The notes below the pieces were generated by a model. That model was not told the origin of the DNA and searched no databases. It saw nothing but the letters and a program-made list of their open reading frames with translations. Made by a program: the position numbers and the translations under genes. A DNA stretch of 64,000 nucleotides from Chloroflexota bacterium. GTDB taxonomy: Bacteria > Chloroflexota > FW602-bin22 > JACPRP01. Below are positions 62,565 through 64,000 of this stretch, in pieces (position 1 is the first letter of the stretch; each line of letters opens with the position of its first letter). Location of the stretch: assembly GCA_016210495.1 (NCBI GenBank), contig JACQUC010000185.1:74199-138198 (forward strand), given 5' to 3'.

Positions 62565-62624
62565 AGAGGACGGCTCCCGAGACAGAGGTGCTGGTCGCTC
62601 CAAAACAATTGAATAGTGGTCGCA

Positions 62625-62790
62625 CCGTAGACAGCGGGTGTGCCCGGGACGATTGAGCGACTGGGCACTTAAACCATCGGCCTGCCGAGGTGAAGCAAGA
62701 CAGGAATCTGACTGCTCTCAGATGAAAAGTGTCGTCTGCGGAGCGACTGATGTGCCAGCCCTTGCGTCTACGGATGCGAGGGCTTTTTGC
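62625..62790 (+). promoter_or_regulatory. Ribosomal protein L10 leader
   Basis: The conserved L10-leader elements CCGTAGACAGC, a stem loop, CCTGCCGAGGTG and the final GCCCTTGCGTC hairpin are present in order upstream of rplJ. The L10(L7/L12) complex binds this structure and causes premature termination, so rplJ-rplL are autoregulated. Confidence 0.88.
62757..62788 (+). terminator. Attenuator terminator of rplJL
   Basis: The stem AGCCCTTGCGTC/GATGCGAGGGCT with a TACG loop is followed by TTTTT. Confidence 0.88.
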
Positions 62791-62826
62791 ACTTAGGCGC
62801 TCCGTTGCGCGGAAAGGAGGTATAGA

Positions 62827-63363
62827 GTGGCCAATCCAAAAACCGCGGGTAAGAAGCGGGAAACAGTCGACGAGCTGGCGAACATGCTCAAGAAAAGCCA
62901 TCTGGCAGTGCTCACAGACTATCGGGGACTCACGGTGAGTGATCTCGCCCAGTTGCGCCGCCAACTGCACGACGCTGGCGTCGAGTACCACGTCGTGAAA
63001 AACACGCTCGCCAGCTTTGCTGCCAAGAAGGTGGACCTTGAAGACCTGGCTCCGATGTTCGTCGGGCCAACGGCCGTCGCTCTGTCGGGTGACGACGTGA
63101 CGAAAGCGGCCAAGATGCTGAAAGACTACGCCAGAACGTCCAAAGTGCTCAAGATAAGGGGCGGCGCCCTGGACGGCGACGTCATCGGGCCAGAGCAGGT
63201 GGATACGCTGGCGGATCTTCCGCCACGCGATGTTCTGGTTGCCCAGTTACTGGGAGGTATCCAGTCACCCCTGGCGAGCCTGGTTGGAATGCTCAACGCG
63301 CCGTTGCAGAACCTGGCCTACGCTCTTCAGGCGAGGGCCGAGAAGCTGGAGGCGGCGTCATAG
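62827..63363 (+). CDS. rplJ: 50S ribosomal protein L10
   Basis: The 178-residue uL10 (KRETVDELANMLKKSHLAVLTDYRGLTV pattern split across the N-terminal domain, EYHVVKNTLA) anchors L7/L12 dimers through its C-terminal helix. GTG62827 follows AAAGGAGG. It is expressed from the L10 leader with rplL. Confidence 0.97.
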   Translation: MANPKTAGKKRETVDELANMLKKSHLAVLTDYRGLTVSDLAQLRRQLHDAGVEYHVVKNTLASFAAKKVDLEDLAPMFVGPTAVALSGDDVTKAAKMLKDYARTSKVLKIRGGALDGDVIGPEQVDTLADLPPRDVLVAQLLGGIQSPLASLVGMLNAPLQNLAYALQARAEKLEAAS

Positions 63364-63411
63364 GGAACGTCGGTTAGCACGCACTATTTGATACAAATGG
63401 AGGACTCTGAA

Positions 63412-63798
63412 ATGCCAACTGAAGCCGTCGGTAAGATTGTCGACGAAATCGAGAAGCTCAACGTCCTGGAATTGAACGATCTGGTCAAAGAAATCCAGTC
63501 GCGCTTTGGGGTGACCGCCGCGGCACCCATGGCGGTAGCTGCGGCGCCCGCCGCCGCACCGGCCGCGGCCGCTCCTGTCGAGGAGAAGACTGAGTTCGAC
63601 GTGATCCTCAAGGAGATCGGCCCCAACAAGATCAACGTCATCAAGGCCGTACGCGAAGTGACCCAGCTCGGGCTCAAGGAGGCCAAGGACCTTGTCGAGG
63701 CCGCTCCCAAGGCCGTTAAGGAGGCCGTGACCAAGGAAGAGGCCGAGAGCGTCAGGTCCAAGCTCGAGGCCGCCGGCGCCGTGGCGGAAGTAAAGTAG
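63412..63798 (+). CDS. rplL: 50S ribosomal protein L7/L12
   Basis: The 128-residue bL12 has the N-terminal dimerisation helices ([20 protein letters not shown]), an Ala/Pro-rich hinge (about 43-62) and the C-terminal factor-binding domain ([20 protein letters not shown]). GGAGG lies 8 nt before ATG63412; the ATG at 63397 has no ribosome binding site. Confidence 0.98.
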   Translation: MPTEAVGKIVDEIEKLNVLELNDLVKEIQSRFGVTAAAPMAVAAAPAAAPAAAAPVEEKTEFDVILKEIGPNKINVIKAVREVTQLGLKEAKDLVEAAPKAVKEAVTKEEAESVRSKLEAAGAVAEVK

Positions 63799-63833
63799 GG
63801 AGCAGGGAATAGGGAACAGCCGTCACCCGTAGC

Positions 63834-63942
63834 CGCAAGCTTCAGCTTGCGCGTAGCTGTTGGCCGTAGCGAGGCAGCGGTTTTTACGCGAGCGCCTTGT
63901 ACAGGCTGACGGGGTTCCGCGCACCCTGCAGGGTGCGGCTAC
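63834..63942. repeat. Palindromic repeats after rplL
   Basis: CGCAAGC/GCTTGCG with a TTCA loop (63834-63851) is followed by a second copy of the 2855 repeat at 63913-63942, here a perfect palindrome CGCACCCTGCAGGGTGCG. No gene is visible from 63799 to the end of the window. Confidence 0.75.
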
Positions 63943-64000
63943 GGCGTCGATCGTGGGATGCAACCATACAGAATCCGCTTCGTCATCACTTCCATAGTAA

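Overview
The window is a contiguous, gene-dense, GC-rich bacterial segment. I infer an anaerobic or facultatively anaerobic member of the Chloroflexota or a close relative. The grounds are an anaerobic nickel carbon monoxide dehydrogenase, many small toxin-antitoxin pairs of types common in that phylum, SBBP-repeat surface proteins, and many short GC-rich palindromic repeats, several with a GTAGGGGC-type core. There is no 16S rRNA gene to confirm this. Promoters resemble sigma-70 sites (TTGACA-like, 17-18 bp spacer, TATAAT or TATACT).

Layout. Positions 1-9,250 hold cooS behind a consensus promoter and a long leader, an unexplained structured RNA or micro-ORF, a lipoprotein, asd, an orphan PAS histidine kinase, a secreted HEATH-motif peptidase and a NodIJ-type ABC exporter. 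Positions 9,300-26,200 are accessory: a clan-A glycosidase, tRNA-Pro, an acyltransferase and a GT87 enzyme, four intact toxin-antitoxin pairs, a frameshifted antitoxin in front of a DNA methyltransferase, a large SBBP beta-propeller protein, a MerR/TipA-like regulator with its own 19-bp-spacer promoter, and a rifampicin-phosphotransferase-like enzyme.

Positions 26,500-49,230 form one large exopolysaccharide locus. A PucR/CdaR-type regulator is followed by a structured leader ending in an intrinsic terminator only about 30 nt before the first gene. Then come a WecG-type transferase, a phosphoglycosyl transferase, Wzz, a CpsD-like ATPase, a Wzx flippase, acyl- and glycosyltransferases, a GH44 endoglucanase-like protein, a Wzy/ligase, a deacetylase, a GT-C enzyme, a CelD-like acetyltransferase, two GT4 enzymes, a methyltransferase, a cellulose-synthase-like GT2 and a secreted clan-A glycosidase. 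Many of these genes overlap or are separated by only a few bases, which suggests translational coupling. A GH9 cellulase lies nearby at 53,593. I infer a Wzx/Wzy-dependent polymer, possibly with beta-1,4-glucan character, exported together with its own trimming enzymes.

Positions 49,380-59,900 hold an unusual fusion of an inositol-monophosphatase-type phosphatase with an ADP-ribosylglycohydrolase, a repetitive secreted protein, an ACT-domain protein, GH9, an antitoxin with an internally duplicated tail beside a toxin remnant, another PIN pair and a GH38 alpha-mannosidase. The right end is housekeeping: a CAT-anticodon tRNA, then secE-nusG-rplK-rplA, a ribosomal protein L10 leader with attenuator, and rplJ-rplL.

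I saw no CRISPR array, no rRNA and no complete insertion sequence. The best candidates for undescribed biology are the attenuated exopolysaccharide locus with its built-in glycosidases, the phosphatase/ADP-ribosylglycohydrolase fusion, and palindromic repeats that have entered coding sequence.
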